From: Raphanus sativus
Lineage: Eukaryota > Streptophyta > Magnoliopsida > Brassicales > Brassicaceae
Length of the DNA: 64,000 nt
Assembly: GCF_000801105.2 (NCBI RefSeq)
Contig: NC_079514.1
Location: forward strand, 2,852,001 to 2,916,000
Direction: 5' to 3'
Shown: positions 34,701 to 46,410 of the stretch, in pieces
Layout: each line of letters begins with the position of its first letter
Position numbering within the stretch: the first letter of the stretch is position 1
The notes under the pieces: model-generated
What the model saw: the letters and a program-made list of their open reading frames with translations, nothing else
What the model was told of the DNA's origin: nothing
The model's database searches: none
Position numbers and translations under genes: made by a program

Positions 34701-35897
34701 GGGAGCTTAGAAGAAAGAATTCTAATGGAACAACCTGAAGGGTTTATAAAGCCAGGGACAGAGAACAAAGTGTGCCTGTTAAGGAAGTCCTTGTATGGCT
34801 TGAAGCAATCCCCAAGAAGATGGAACCATCGGTTCAACACATTCATGAAGGATCAGTTGTTTGAACGTTGTAGCAAGGACCTATGTGTCTACATGAGGGA
34901 CGTGAACACTGATAAAGCTATATACCTACTGTTATATGTCGATGACATGCTGATTGCTTCAGGAAATAAGAAAGTAATCAGAGAACTTAAAGAGAAGCTG
35001 AGCGGGGAGTTTGAGATGAAAGACATGGGAAAGGCCTCAAGAATTTTGGGCATGGATATCACTCGAGACAGAGTTAAGGGAACCCTGATTTTATCTCAAA
35101 GCAACTACATTGAGAAAGTTCTAAAGACGTTCGGAATGCAGGACGCTAAGCCTGTGATTACTCCTACTGCATCGCATTTTAAATTGAGAAGCTTAACAGA
35201 TGATGAGTGGAAAGTTGAAGCTTCACAGATGGAAAGGATTCCCTATGCTAGTGCGGTGGGGAGCCTAATGTATGCTATGGTTGGCTCTAGACCTGACCTA
35301 GGATTTGCAGTTGGTTATGTTTGTCGATTCATGAGTAAACCAGGAAGAGAACACTGGAAAGCAGTTCAGTGGATCCTAAGATATTTAAACGGAGCTGTGG
35401 ATTCTAATTTGACATTCAAGAAGAACTCTACACTACTAGTGGAAGGATACTCAGACTCAGACTATGCAACAGACATTGACAGGAGACGCTCAGTCACAGG
35501 TTATGCATTCAAGTTTGGTGGCAACACAATATCATGGAAGTCATGTCTACAATCAGTAGTGGCCCTATCTACTACAGAAGCAGAGTACATGGCAATGAAC
35601 GAAGCAGCAAAAGAAGCTATGTGGCTAAAAGAAACATGCGCTGAACTAGGTTTCAAACAGCAGGGGATCAAGCTCTATTGTGATTCTCAAAGTGCCCTAG
35701 CTCTAGCACGCAATCCAGTCAATCACGAAAAGACTAAGCACATAGCTACCAAGTTCAATTTCATTCGAGATCTAGTGGAAGCAGGAGACATTGTTCTAAA
35801 CAAGATTCATACTAACGTCAATCCTGCAGATTTCCTAACTAAAACGGTACCTGGTCAGAAGTTCCAGCTTTGCTGTGAGCTTTTGAATGTGAACTGA
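31758..35897 (+). CDS. Copia gag-pol polyprotein
   Basis: 1,379 aa, no stop or frameshift. Gag occupies about residues 1-290, with a CCHC zinc knuckle CFICGKEGHWKREC at about 270-283 after an Arg/Ser/Gly-rich linker. The aspartic protease motif VMDSGCSFH follows (Asp near 321). The GAG-pre-integrase segment HSRLGHMS starts near 451 and is followed by the HHCC-type CEHC. The integrase core spans about 510-680 (FIDDFSKKVW, RTDNGLEF, QQNGVSERMNRT). A Ser/Asp/Glu-rich spacer lies at about 750-840. Reverse transcriptase is at about 875-1120, with DVKTAFLHG and catalytic YVDD at about 1060-1063. RNase H is near the C terminus (STTEAEYMA, YCDSQSALALA, HTNVNPADFLTK). All catalytic signatures appear intact. 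Gag and Pol are fused in one frame. Confidence 0.95.
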   Translation: MVKSKERIEIDRFEGDGDFALWKVRMLAHFGVLGLKAILTDEKLLKEDPDAKDEPESAMKDTGKGLAGIVKPAPAIDPAKFEKSEKAKDLIVLNVGNKVLRKIQHCETAAAMWSTLNNLYTETSLPNRIYLQLRFYTFKMVESKSIDENVDEFLKLVADLNNLQVEVSEEVQAILLLSSLPNKYDQLKETLKYGRETLSLAEVTGAAKSKERELIESGKFTRSGGEGLMVERGRSDQRSGRGGGKPYKGRSKSRHGRSKSRPRNKNSKGCFICGKEGHWKRECPDKRQNKQQDSANLAEEPKQPLILTVSTQYTKDEWVMDSGCSFHITPDKDFLFDLEEFKGGKVLMANNTHSNIQGIGKIKILNPDGSTVILTGVRYMPGMSRNLISYGMLETSGCRYEGKDLMVNFYKDDKPVISGKYHQGLYYLQGTVSRGEANLSKIEKNMTNVWHSRLGHMSLNNMSELVKQGFIIDKEVKTLDFCEHCIIGKSHKQSFPKAKHVTKGILEYVHSDLWGSPSTPDSLAGNKYFVTFIDDFSKKVWIYFMKTKDEVFSKFREWKAEVETKTEKKIKCLRTDNGLEFCNKQFDNHCKQAGIKRHRTCSYTPQQNGVSERMNRTIMDKVRCMLAESGLDQSFWAEAASTAIHLINRSPNSTLGFKMPEEVWIGAKPDLGHLRTFGCTAYVHITEEKTGPRAIKGVFVGYPIGTKGYRVWIEDEGRCRTSRNVVFNEDELYKHTVAKKKESTGATKETEKRPKKRVSFSDDLIRGPSPSVESKGPSDQGGEGSSSSTDSNNSSEQEQDHDDSERDHEEKSVSDDTGALDTYVLARDRERRQNVRPPSRYEDGNFVAYALNVIEDLEVQEPKSYAEAMRSPQKKLWNNAAIEEMESHKKNRTWDLIDRPPKAKTVGCRWLFKLKPGIPGVEDERYKGRLVAKGYSQTEGVDYNEIFSPVVKHVSIRLMLSIVVNLDFELEQMDVKTAFLHGSLEERILMEQPEGFIKPGTENKVCLLRKSLYGLKQSPRRWNHRFNTFMKDQLFERCSKDLCVYMRDVNTDKAIYLLLYVDDMLIASGNKKVIRELKEKLSGEFEMKDMGKASRILGMDITRDRVKGTLILSQSNYIEKVLKTFGMQDAKPVITPTASHFKLRSLTDDEWKVEASQMERIPYASAVGSLMYAMVGSRPDLGFAVGYVCRFMSKPGREHWKAVQWILRYLNGAVDSNLTFKKNSTLLVEGYSDSDYATDIDRRRSVTGYAFKFGGNTISWKSCLQSVVALSTTEAEYMAMNEAAKEAMWLKETCAELGFKQQGIKLYCDSQSALALARNPVNHEKTKHIATKFNFIRDLVEAGDIVLNKIHTNVNPADFLTKTVPGQKFQLCCELLNVN

Positions 35898-37106
35898 GAC
35901 GACTGGAGACGCTCCAGGTGATTCAAGTTGTATGATCCCATCCTCGCAATACACAAACACAAGATTAAAAAAAAAAAAAAAAAATTGGTTAGTGTGTGCA
36001 CACAGAGGGAATCAAAGGCAACAGGGAGTGTCTATAAAGAAGGAGGAATCACCTGGAGGATAATAAGAACCAAGGCAGAAGGCCAGGTTCAGGTGGAGTA
36101 ACCGTGGACCACCAGACATTCCTGTATGAAGATACACTGGCTCTTGAAGGATGTTGAAAAGGGTTGTTGAAACCAGCATCAAAGGGCCAGAAAGGTTGAG
36201 GAAAAAGTCACCCACACCTCAGAGATAGTAGACCTACATCAAGCCAAGAAGTACAGGAGTTAGTATCAAGATGAAAAACGTTATCTAACTTCAGAGAAGT
36301 ATTTGAGTAACAGGCTTACCGACAGAATGTAATAGTGTGTCAATAGCTCAGGAAGATGGAACGGATGTCAGATAATAGACATATGTCAAGCCAGGAACAA
36401 TGTCAGCTCGACATTGAGGCCAATCAACACCTGAAACAGTACAGAGGAGTCAGATAGACGAATGGAACACATACTATGAAGATTCAGTTAAAAAGGAGGA
36501 TACTTTTCTCACTGGAGAGGTGGAGCGTGATGGTGGAGCTCAGGTGTGAGCTCAACGGCATGTCAGGATCTCAATCGCGTCCAGAGAAAGAGACTCGAGT
36601 AATCTGAGAAGACATGCAGACCAAAAGAATCCACGGGTTAGCTCAGAAAGTCATAGACCCATCAAACTACCCTTAACAGATGATCCTAGTCACTTATGAA
36701 GAGAAGAGATTAGATGTACCTGAGGGGAGTTAATCGGAGAGAGATGACGACGTCGCATCGCGGCGAAGCTGGTCGACAATTGCTCACGGAGGAGTGAATC
36801 GCCGATAAGGTGAAAGGCTTCAAGAGAAACAGAGAGAGGGGAATATGCAACACCGGTGAGGTGGAGCTTACGAGACCTTCGCTCGACGAGCAACGACAGC
36901 AAGACAGAGCAATCAACGATATCTACCGACGACACCGAGTTCGATTTGACGAAGAAGGTTCGTGAGAGATATGAGAAAGGAGAGAGAGAGAGTCACATTG
37001 ACTCTTTGTTTTCTCCGAAGATCAAAGAGACAAGAGATGGGTTTGTGTCGGCAAGGAGACAAGAAGATTGGGCCAGATTTGGGCTCATGCCAAACTGGTG
37101 GAGATT
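35898..37106 (+). other. Long 3' untranslated region of the copia element
   Basis: 1.2 kb between the polyprotein stop and the 3' LTR, longer than the few hundred bases usual for the group. It has an A-run at about 35968-35985. From about 36700 to 37080 it is GC-richer and gene-like, with a minus-strand open stretch (36690-36935, 81 aa) that looks like a 5' exon ending near a GTACAT donor-like site. No clear polypurine tract abuts the 3' LTR (only GGTGGAGATT). It may contain captured host sequence. Confidence 0.5.
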
Positions 37107-37606
37107 TGTGAAAGTTTGGGCTTCGCCAAATCCTGATGGGCCAGCAGCAGCTTCTTCTGTCCAAGACAAGTCACAAGCCCACTCTGAAGCCCGCAACACC
37201 TGATCACCTACACAACATATATATATGGGGTTAGTGTGATGGCTAGGTTAACGCTTAAGGAGTACAAGCAGCGGCAACAACAAGTAATCATATCAAGGAC
37301 GAGTGCAAGAGAAGGAGTCAACAATATAGTATCAATAAGCTTAGGCCTAAGTGAGATTGATCTATGGTGAAGTGTTGTATTCTCTTGTAGAGATTGATTG
37401 AGACTTGTGTAAACATTCTAGTACACTACTTTGGTGTATCTAGGAACTATTTGATCTAGTGGATTTTGGGAGCAGAAGTTCTCCCACGAGACGTACCGCG
37501 CCGAGGGCCGGGAACTCGTTAAATCGTGTGAGTCTTTATATATTCTGCACTAACCTAGATCCAAGTTAACTTCTAACCTAAGTAACCTAAGCTAATAATC
37601 TCTACA
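37107..37606 (+). repeat. 3' LTR (500 bp)
   Basis: Same length and, by eye, the same sequence as the 5' LTR, with TG...CA ends. It is followed by AAGAG. Confidence 0.95.
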
Positions 37607-37611
37607 AAGAG
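37607..37611 (+). repeat. LTR retrotransposon TSD, right (AAGAG)
   Basis: Matches the AAGAG at 31180-31184. Confidence 0.9.
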
Positions 37612-37785
37612 AAACTTATCAAAAGAAAAAGAGAAGAGAAACGATATGAAGCCATCTTATTATTGATCCACGTTCCCATTTCCGATACTTTTCAAATATT
37701 ATTAAAAACAATACGATTTTATTATTAAGAAGAAAAATATGGAATCTTCTTAAGGAAAAAAAAGAAACAAACCCATCAAATCAAA

Positions 37786-39382
37786 CTAATTGACACGTGA
37801 ACAATCCCTTCGAATCTCACCAGCATTACCAGTCATAACCCCAACACGACCCAACTTCGTGATGGCTGAGATAAAAGCTTGTCTAAAAGCTGTTTCACTG
37901 TTGGCAAACGAGTTAACCGTAGCTCTAGACCGTTGGTCTGTGAACAATACTTGATCAGACGTGAAAAGACCCTTTCCTTGTTGAAGGTTCTTGAAGTAAG
38001 CGTTGTCGAAAGTACGTGGCGAGGTCGGATCCATGTTGATCGCGATACGTGGGTCCACTCGTTGCGGGCACATCTGGCGAAGCTGAAGCGCGTAGCCACT
38101 GTTCAAACTCGGGTCGATACGGGTTCTAGGGCTAAAATTGTAAATTCGGTTCGAGAATTTTCCGCAATGTGCGAATCCGAGAGTGTGCGCTCCTGAAATT
38201 ACAATAATATATTGTGTTTATTTTGTCTTCTATGTTGTGTCCTTATTCTCAATAGTTCAGTTTGGTCTGGTACAAACCTGAGAGGGCGATCATGTCGGTT
38301 TGAGAGAGACCGTGACGGTTGAACATGGCATTGAGCTGGTTTAGGTTAAACCCGGGCTGTGGCAAATTATTTTGAACGCTTGCCTTCGTAGATAATCTGC
38401 CATCTCTTCTCCCTAGCTCCACCGGGTAGCTAGGTCCTCCGGTCTGCACATTACAGGATATAATCAATAATTCGTTTTTATCCTGACTATATGACCTCTT
38501 GTTAGTTGTACTGTACTTGTATAAAATGATTACGAACCGCCAACAAAAGGGCTCACATTATTACAATATGTATATAGATAATTTTGTTAACTCAAACCAA
38601 ACATATATTTTTTTGGTTGACCAAAAAAAAGCCAACCATATATTTTTTTTAAACCAAAACCATGGTGTTATTTATTTAATAAGGAGTAGCTTTTCACCCG
38701 CAAAATCAATTCTTAATACGACAATACCTCGGACAATATACGGTAATAGTATTAAGGACAAGAAAGAGAGATGAATATTAATATTAGTATATGTTACTAG
38801 AAGAAAGTATATTCATACCAAAACGACGACTTCACGAGTAGCGAGAGCCAAAATGTCAGCACATGAGACTTTGTTGCGGCATCTAGGATCTCTATCAACG
38901 GCCTGCTTCGCCTTCACCACTGTGTCAAATCCGTCTCCGGCCAATGACATGTCATCCGGATGGTCTCTCTCCGATGGAGATGCTATCATTATCGAAGCAT
39001 CACATCCCTAAATATTCATATAAAACAAGAAAGTTAAGCACGTAAATTAATGTTTTGTTTGAAGAATAATATACGTAAAGGAAATATTTTAAACTCAAGT
39101 TAAGAAAATAAAATGATCTGAGTTCCAATATATATATATATATATATGTCATATATAGTTACGTACACGAACGAAGCAATCGTGGAAGAAGAGGCGGAGG
39201 GTGGCTGGAGCAGTGACAAAAGTCTGCTGGAATTTTTGACGGACGGCGTTACGGACAATGCTTTCTACGTTCGGGCACGAGTTCTGGTAGAAACCTGTCC
39301 GAAGCTGAGCAGAGACACATGAAGAGAAAAGAAGAAGAAGAGTAAATATGGAGAAAATGGTTTGGTTAGTCTTCTTCTCCAT
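37786..39382 (-). CDS. PER45: Class III secretory peroxidase, PER45-type
   Basis: Haem peroxidase that uses H2O2 to oxidise phenolics in the cell wall or vacuole. Four exons: 39382-39167, 39007-38819, 38443-38278, 38192-37786; all introns GT-AG; 978 nt, 325 aa, as in Arabidopsis PER45 (AT4G30170). A signal peptide occupies residues 1 to about 25 ([14 protein letters not shown], cleaved before QLRTGFY). The distal site is RLFFHDCF (catalytic His67) and the proximal site [14 protein letters not shown] (haem-ligand His193). The conserved Cys and Asp-Pro motifs ([15 protein letters not shown]) are present, and the C terminus is [11 protein letters not shown]. The three-intron layout is the classical one for this family. 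The copia element ends only 175 bp downstream of the stop, so it may affect the 3' end. Confidence 0.93.
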
Positions 39383-42300
39383 GGCTAATTATAATTTTTA
39401 TTGTATTGGTTTGGAGGGGGTCTCTTCTTATAGGGGATAGTAAGAGTAATTTAAATGTAGGAAATGGTACCATTTGAGCTTTTTAAACATAAATAATTGA
39501 TGATTAGTCTGAAGATGATGTGCTCAACAATAAATTAAAATAAGCAGGATAAACTGTTAGGCATATGGATGAACACTACATCTTGATATTGACAACTTGA
39601 GAGGAGGCTAAGGTGAGGGTCCTATTTAGTAATTTAATTGTTCTTTCTATATTTGTGTTAATTATCAAGTAAATCAAGAAACTAGATGTAATCTACTGGT
39701 CTATACTGATGGAGACAGTGATTGCAGATGTATAAAATTGATCATTGCAGAACTCGAATCGGCTGGACTCTTACAGTTAGCCTGGATTTTAGTCGAAAAG
39801 AGATGTATTAAAAACGAAACGAGAAATTACTAATTACATTTTTTATTTTATTTTGTGTATGTGGGTAATCTTACAGATGTAAAGACAACGTTATGAATCC
39901 CCTATTTGTATATATGTATCACATATCCATGCATGATTATCTTTGACAACTCAATCGCATGTTACCACTTCGCACCAACTACTTAAACAAGATCGAAAGG
40001 GACAAGTGACAAGAAGAAGAATTCATCTTATTTGATTTTACTAAAAGGCATCTACCTTATTTCTAAAGTTATGACATGGAATATAATCGAATATTGACTT
40101 TTCAAAATTAACTAATTCACATTCTGAAATTATTGAAAATAATAAAACAGGCTTAGAAAATTAACTAGTCTAGTGGCAATACCTTAGTCATCATATATAT
40201 AAGGCATTGTTTAGTCTTAGTCATACCGCAGAAAACCGCGGCAACCAAACCAACAGACCTAATATCAAACTAGCTATTTCTGTAACTTTGAGTGAAACTT
40301 TTTTTTCATGCGATTCATGAATCAGTCCATTTTATATAATCTGATCGAAATTTCAGTTTAATTCTGAGATATACAACCGCTATTGGAATATGGTTATGAG
40401 TTATGACACCAAATGCAAAACTTACTTGATAATATGATGAGGTTAAAACTGGAATCCGTATCATTGAAAAAGTACAAACGTACTTTATTTTATCTAATTA
40501 TACTGTTATTTTTTTAGAAAGAAATTATACTGTTATTAATTATAATTTTTTTAGACGTATAAAGATCAACTAATTCGTATGTATTTTCATATACAGATTT
40601 TCATTGGGACAGAATAAGACTGAATTTTTTTTTTTGAAAAAAATGTTAAATTAATTTCAAAAGAAAAAAGAATAAGACCGAATCCAAATGTAATTTTCTA
40701 AAAAAGACTTAATCTAGCTACAGTTGTCTCTCTCTTTCTATGTTAAAGAAATCTATAGTTGTCGTATTGGTTCCTAATAATTCTCAAGAAATTATTTATA
40801 AACTGATCCAAAAAACACAATGTAAGAAGACTTATAATCTAATAATTAAATCGGGCGTCAAAGTCACGAACATGTTCCTTGATGCTCTAATATTGTCAAT
40901 AATTGAGCTGTTAATGTTCTCTTTTATTAATCTTTTTCGTGCCTCCCTTGCATGGCGGCTAAAAAAAGAATTTTCAAAGACAAAGCATGTCACAGTAATA
41001 CTAACTGCCAATATTAAGTTAATCATAATAAGCAGCTTCCCATGCAATTTTTTATTACTAAGTGGGTTGCCCGCACATGCGACCATAAATATTTTATAAA
41101 ATTATTTATTAATATATACATTACTAATTTAAAAACTATAAAGATAAATTATTAGTTATATTTTCATTTGAATTTTCTTATGTGAAAATTCTTAAATATA
41201 CTACATTCACTATTAATAAATCAATCTTAGAATTCACTCAATTATTTAAAATTAATTAAAAACAGAAAATATATAATTAAATATTAATCAAATAAATTTT
41301 TGGATAATTCTTATTGTTATTGATTTTAATCATTTATCTAATAAAAACAATTTAAATTCGTTTTTAATAATTTATATATTTTATTCATTAAAAATTTTAA
41401 TGATATTAACTGCTCTAACTTTTAAATTGAGAGTTTCATTGCAAAAAATCACTTCGCAAATAATAGTATAAATTACGCTAGATAAACTGTTATTAACCCA
41501 TAATTTTGATTATCACGATAGTTCTCAAAAAAAAATAACCCATAACTTCGAATATTAACCGGTTTTTAACCCACAACCCATAACTTCGAATACACTTTTC
41601 AATGAAGAAAAGTTGTGTTAAGCATGGATTCACTCCGAAATATTTATAATCATACAAATAAAAGAAATAGTTGGATTAGTAATAGAATAATATAGAAACA
41701 AGAGTTTGTTATGAGATCTTATCATGAGTCATGACTAGTGAGTTTACAGTTTACATGATGACAATATGTTAATAATTGCTAAATTAGCTCTGTTCTCTTG
41801 AGATGAATATTAAAATCAGCTAGAAAATTATTTTTGTCTCGATAATATTATTTATTCTAATCTAAAAAGTATCGGATGCTATATTTTATCATCGATTAGA
41901 ATAGGCCAAGATAAAAGCCTAAAATCATTAGGGTGTTCGTTAAGACGTCCAACTAGCTAGAGAGATGTGGCAGTATGTGTTGACTCATCTATGTAGTTAA
42001 CTTGAACATTTACATACCTTTGTAGCATCCCCAATGCTTATGTAAAGATGATTTTTCACTTTTGGGTTAAATTCACAGTTTCTTACGTTGGGAGCATCTG
42101 GCTTTTCATCTAAAAATGGATTTAGTAGCTATGTTTGTAATTTAAAAAATTAATTTGATGTTTCACAAAAGTACATATAATACACCCATTACAGATTTAA
42201 TGTGTTAGACTTCTGACTTATTTTAAAATTAAAAGAGCCACAAATTTTTAAATTACAATTCAAAATTAGATATAATCTGTAGATCTCTCCTGGTAGCGTG

Positions 42301-43217
42301 GCAACTGTGGGTTTAAGTCAAGTATTGAATCTATAAAATTTATATACGCAATGATGATTATATTTTCAAAAGCCCAGTTAAAATTAAACTTACGTAATGA
42401 TGAAATTTATTAGATTTAAACCATGTAAATGTTGTGCTATATTTTAAGAGATTCAAATTAAGATATCCGAATAATGATGTTTAAGGAACCAAATATTTGT
42501 TTTCAGTTAAGTTAGCCAATTGGGTCAATCGTTAGTTGGCGTCTGAATTATCTGAGCAGAGTTATAAGTCTTCAGTTCTCTAATCAGTCACATGGCGTTT
42601 AACCATATGATTAAAGGAAACAACTCTGTTATCTTCTCTTGTATTGTTCCCTTAATTGACCGAGAAATAATTAAAAAGAGATAAATAAAATTCTTTAGCA
42701 TTTTTGACCTGTGATTATCCATAAACCGATGATCAACTCTTTTTCATATATCCAAATTTAATAAGATTTGGTAGGAAAAATCTATATCATATAAATTAGA
42801 TGTTAAAATATTTATAAAATTCTCCCTTTCCTGTAATTTTTAATTTTTGTTTTAAAAGGTATCAATTATATATATGCAAAAACCTTCAAATTATAAATCG
42901 GAATGGGTATCCAGTTTTTTTTTGTGTTATATCTATCGTGATGAGTTATATTCGAACTCCGGAATTCTTGGTGTAAAAATATAAAAGTGCTTTTATGATA
43001 TCATGATTTGACCATATATATCTTAGATTTCGTAAAATATCATTCACAAATATATATATAGTATTGATATGCTTCAGCACTTACCGATCATCCCCACATA
43101 TTAAAATGCGGTAGGCACGATAGTTTCCAAATACTTGGCATACAAATTAGAAAACATTCAATCCTATAACATTTATTACATACACATTGAGAAGCCCTCT
43201 AAATCAGAGGATTGCTT
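39383..43217. other. AT-rich spacer between peroxidase and HMA3
   Basis: No gene supported. A TATA-rich (TA)n tract within the peroxidase's first intron (about 39129-39148) and general poly-A/T clutter are present. 41040-41480 is an extremely AT-rich block resembling the interior of Helitron 1, next to CCCGCACATGCGACC, which could be a decayed hairpin on the minus strand. Tandem words (ACCCATAACTTCGAATA, twice) lie at about 41535-41590. The open frame at 40740-41099 has no coding character I trust. Confidence 0.4.
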
Positions 43218-46200
43218 TCAGTTTTGTTGCTTGTCCTTAGGGCCACCACAACAACCAGAGCGACAACTCTTTTTACTTGTCTCCCCACTCTTCTCCAACA
43301 AGCCCACTTCTAGATCCTCCACAAGCTTCACCCGCGAAGAAGGAGAAGCACGGTAACATACATGCGGGGCTTCACGCTCGTCACGTAGAAGCATCATACT
43401 ATTAAGTATCACAAGCAAACAAGTTCCTGCATCAGCAAGAACAGCTGCCCAAATAAGAGGGTAACCTACCAAACCAAGCACCATGATTGCTCCTTTTATT
43501 CCCACAGACAAAACCACATTCTCAATCACTTTCTTGTGACTTCTCCTAGCCAGTCTCATCCCTTTAGGTATCTTGTTAATGTCGTTGGACATAAGAATGA
43601 TATCTCCTGTCTCTGTCGCAAGTGCTGACCCTGAGATCCCCATTGAAATTCCAATGTCTGCTTTAGCCAGGGCCGGTGCATCGTTAAGACCATCTCCTAC
43701 CATCATTGTAGGCCCTTGTCTCTTGAACTCATCGATGATTCTTGCTTTGTCTTGTGGAAGAAGTTCTGCATGAACTATATCCAAAGCATTCCCTAGCTGG
43801 AAAAAAATGATTAAACGTTAATACTAAAATAAAGACACATGGGAATCATATAATGACTCGGCTTCACCTGTTCTTGAATAGACATGGCTGCATCTCGGTT
43901 GTCTCCAGTGAGCATTGCTGTTTTGATGTTTAAGGACTTGAGCTCCTGTAGAGCCTGAGCAGCCCCATGTCGACAACCGTCCAAAAGGTTGAAACTACCG
44001 GTTAGTTCTTCTCCAATGTATATGTAACCAATGGTCTTACCCCGCTTCATATTAGCTTCAGCACCCGGAACTTTATTTAACATCCACATAGAAGAAATCT
44101 TGAAAATGTTAGATAGGTAATAAGAACAATATAACAACACTCAGGATTGCTTTTAGTTGCAATGTTTGGACACCTTTTAAGCATCCAGCTCTATGTGCAA
44201 TTCTTTTGTTTCCAATGTAGATATCTTGACCGTCTATTCTCCCATAAACTCCTTCACCTGGAAAGTTCTGAAAGTTCTCGACCATATCAGGCGTCGGCTC
44301 AACAGAAACTGATCTGGCGTAGTCGATAAGTGCAGCTGCCATCGGATGGCTTGACTTGCTTTCGATGCTCGAGACCCTATGATATGATGAACACATCTCA
44401 AGAAGTATCTAAGCATCCATTTCATTACATATGCCTCAATTCTGATTGGGATAGTTACTTACCAGTAAAGCAAAGTTTTCAGATTAATATTGCGAGAAAG
44501 AGACTTAAAATCCGAGACCGTGAACTCAGCTTTTGTAATAGTTCCTGTTTTGTCAAAAGCAGCAGTCCTGATCTTGGCCAAGGTTTCTAGACAATCACCG
44601 GTTTTGATCAGAAACCCTGACGTAGCTGCCTTGGTGAGAGCACAAAAGGTAGCAACGGGTGTGGATAGGATCAGACCGCATGGACAACCGCTTACTAACA
44701 CTACAAGCGCTAAGTGGAACCAATGGCTGAGGTTGTCAACTTTTAACAGGACTGGGATGACAGCAAAACATGCTGCTACTACAACAACAGCTGAACAAAC
44801 AACAAAAGAAAAATGTGATCTATATATGAAACTCATCACATTATGTTATAAAATTTGTAAGAACATTACATATGATTACTGACAAAACCAGTCATATAGG
44901 TATATAATAAGATGAAACATTCGCATATAGCCCTAAATTATTAATGATTGACATGTATACATCCTTCGGCCCTTAAATTCATTTAAAATGGATATGTACT
45001 GATTTTTTTTTTTTTTTGAAACACTTATTTAAAGTTTAATTATTCAGTAATTATTCAAATGTACTGATTATTCAGTAATTATTTAAAGTTTAATAAATCT
45101 TGGAACCGGCTCTGATTACTGACCTGGAGTGTAGTAGCGAGAACATTTGTCAATAAACCTCTGAGTTTTGGTTTGGCTTTTCTGTGCTTCTTCTACAAGC
45201 TTAGTCATTTTCGCAACCACGCAGTCTCTGGCTAGAGCTGTGGTTTTGACCTTTATATAACCTTCAATACATAAAAAAGGTAGTGCCAGTGAGCTGAAAG
45301 ATTAAAAATCATCTAAATATACCAAGAGAATGATATTGTTTTGTTACCATTAAGATTTATGGTAGCAGCCAAAACAGTAGAGTCTCTTTGTTTGGAGACA
45401 GGGAAGGACTCTCCTGTCAATGTTTTCTCATCAACATCACAGCTTCCATCCACTACAACTCCATCTATAGGTATACTTTCTCCAGCTTTAACTGAAACAA
45501 CTGTGTTTATCCCAACCTCATCTACGTCAACTTCTAGTCCGGTTTCCGCTATCACTGCCTTTCTAGGCGCTAAGCTCATCAGCGACGACATCACCGTGCT
45601 TGCCTGTAGACAATTGTTAATTACTTGAGAACAATGATGACCAAAGAGAAAGTAAAACATTTGTTTCTTTTCAATACACAAGCAGACCTTGTGAGCAGCA
45701 CTTGACTCGAGCCAATCTGCTACAGAGAATAGAAACACTATTGTTGCAGCTTCTGTGTAATCCTCCATACATACTGTCGCGATCACTGTCAAGAAACAGA
45801 GTTAGATGCATTAGTACACCAACAGAACCTCTACTGCGCACTAAGATCATTCCATCATAATTGATATTTTTTTACCAGCAATCAGAGTGAGAGCGTTGAT
45901 GTCAACCCTAAACCTTGTGACAGAAGCAACAGCTTTAGCGAGAATAGGAAAGACTCCAGCCACCACAGCAACAAGAGCGAGCCACTCAAGATGACTATAA
46001 AAGTATTTGAAGAAGGAGAGAGCAAGCAATACACCAGAAACAACAGCGAAAGGGCTTGGCCATTTACTAGTCAAGCTTGTCTCGCCGTATGGTCTCACGC
46101 TTGCCTCTAACCTAGCTTGATTCAGTGCCTTGACTGTCAAGAAAATCGATACTAGTATTAGAATCAAGTCAAAAAATAACTTCCGTTTTTTTTTTTAATA

Positions 46201-46410
46201 TTATGCACCGATTTGAAGCGGAGAAGTCAAGAGGCTGTCGTGGACAACGATGACGGTTCTCGAAGGGACGATGACGGAGAATTCTTTGACGCCGTCAAGA
46301 GGACGGAGAATTTCTCCGACAAGAGAGACTTCAGATGAACAGCAGATTCCGACCACATCGAAGTAACTTGTCTGTAAAGTCTTCTTCGTTGTCTCTTCAT
46401 ACTCGGCCAT
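43218..46410 (-). CDS. HMA3: Heavy-metal P1B-ATPase, HMA3-type (intact)
   Basis: Zn/Cd(/Co/Pb)-transporting ATPase; Arabidopsis HMA3 acts at the tonoplast and sequesters Cd in root vacuoles. Nine coding exons: 46410-46209, 46133-45876, 45785-45688, 45603-45348, 45261-45124, 44790-44463, 44376-44174, 44070-43868, 43796-43218; 2,265 nt, 754 aa, all GT-AG. The N-terminal HMA domain has the degenerate metal site GICCSSE (21-27). Also present: TLTGES, the intramembrane metal site SGCPCG (about 352-356), FDKTGTITK (Asp about 397), SSHP (about 435-438) and VGDGLNDAP (about 595-603). The C-terminal tail is short and ends with Cys pairs ([11 protein letters not shown]), which separates HMA3 from the long-tailed HMA2 and HMA4. 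No premature stop like the one known in Arabidopsis Col-0 HMA3 is present. Confidence 0.94.

Larger units (their letters stand above)
31185..37606 (+). mobile_element. Complete Ty1/copia LTR retrotransposon (Tork/Tnt1-like)
   Basis: 6,422-bp element: 500-bp 5' LTR, primer-binding site, one long gag-pol ORF (31758-35897), a 1.2-kb untranslated 3' section, 500-bp 3' LTR and a 5-bp AAGAG target duplication. Domain order protease-integrase-RT-RNase H defines Ty1/copia. The tRNA-iMet PBS and protein motifs resemble the Tork/Tnt1 group (assigned from memory). I could find no difference between the two LTRs, and the polyprotein is open throughout, so the insertion is very young and may be autonomous. 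It lies between H+-ATPase copy B and the peroxidase. Confidence 0.95.

Noticed and set aside
40740..41099. 119-aa plus-strand ORF and its antisense counterpart
   Set aside because: AT-driven open frame without homology, splice context or promoter. The two strands are equally open.
41045..41480. Third Helitron end on the minus strand (CCCGCACATGCGACC next to AT-rich DNA)
   Set aside because: The stem is imperfect, the adjacent terminus is not CTRR, and no opposite end was found. At most a decayed relic.
42285..42330. SINE promoter (TGGTAGCGTGG ... GGGTTTAAGTC)
   Set aside because: The B-box is too degenerate, with no A tail and no matching 3' end.
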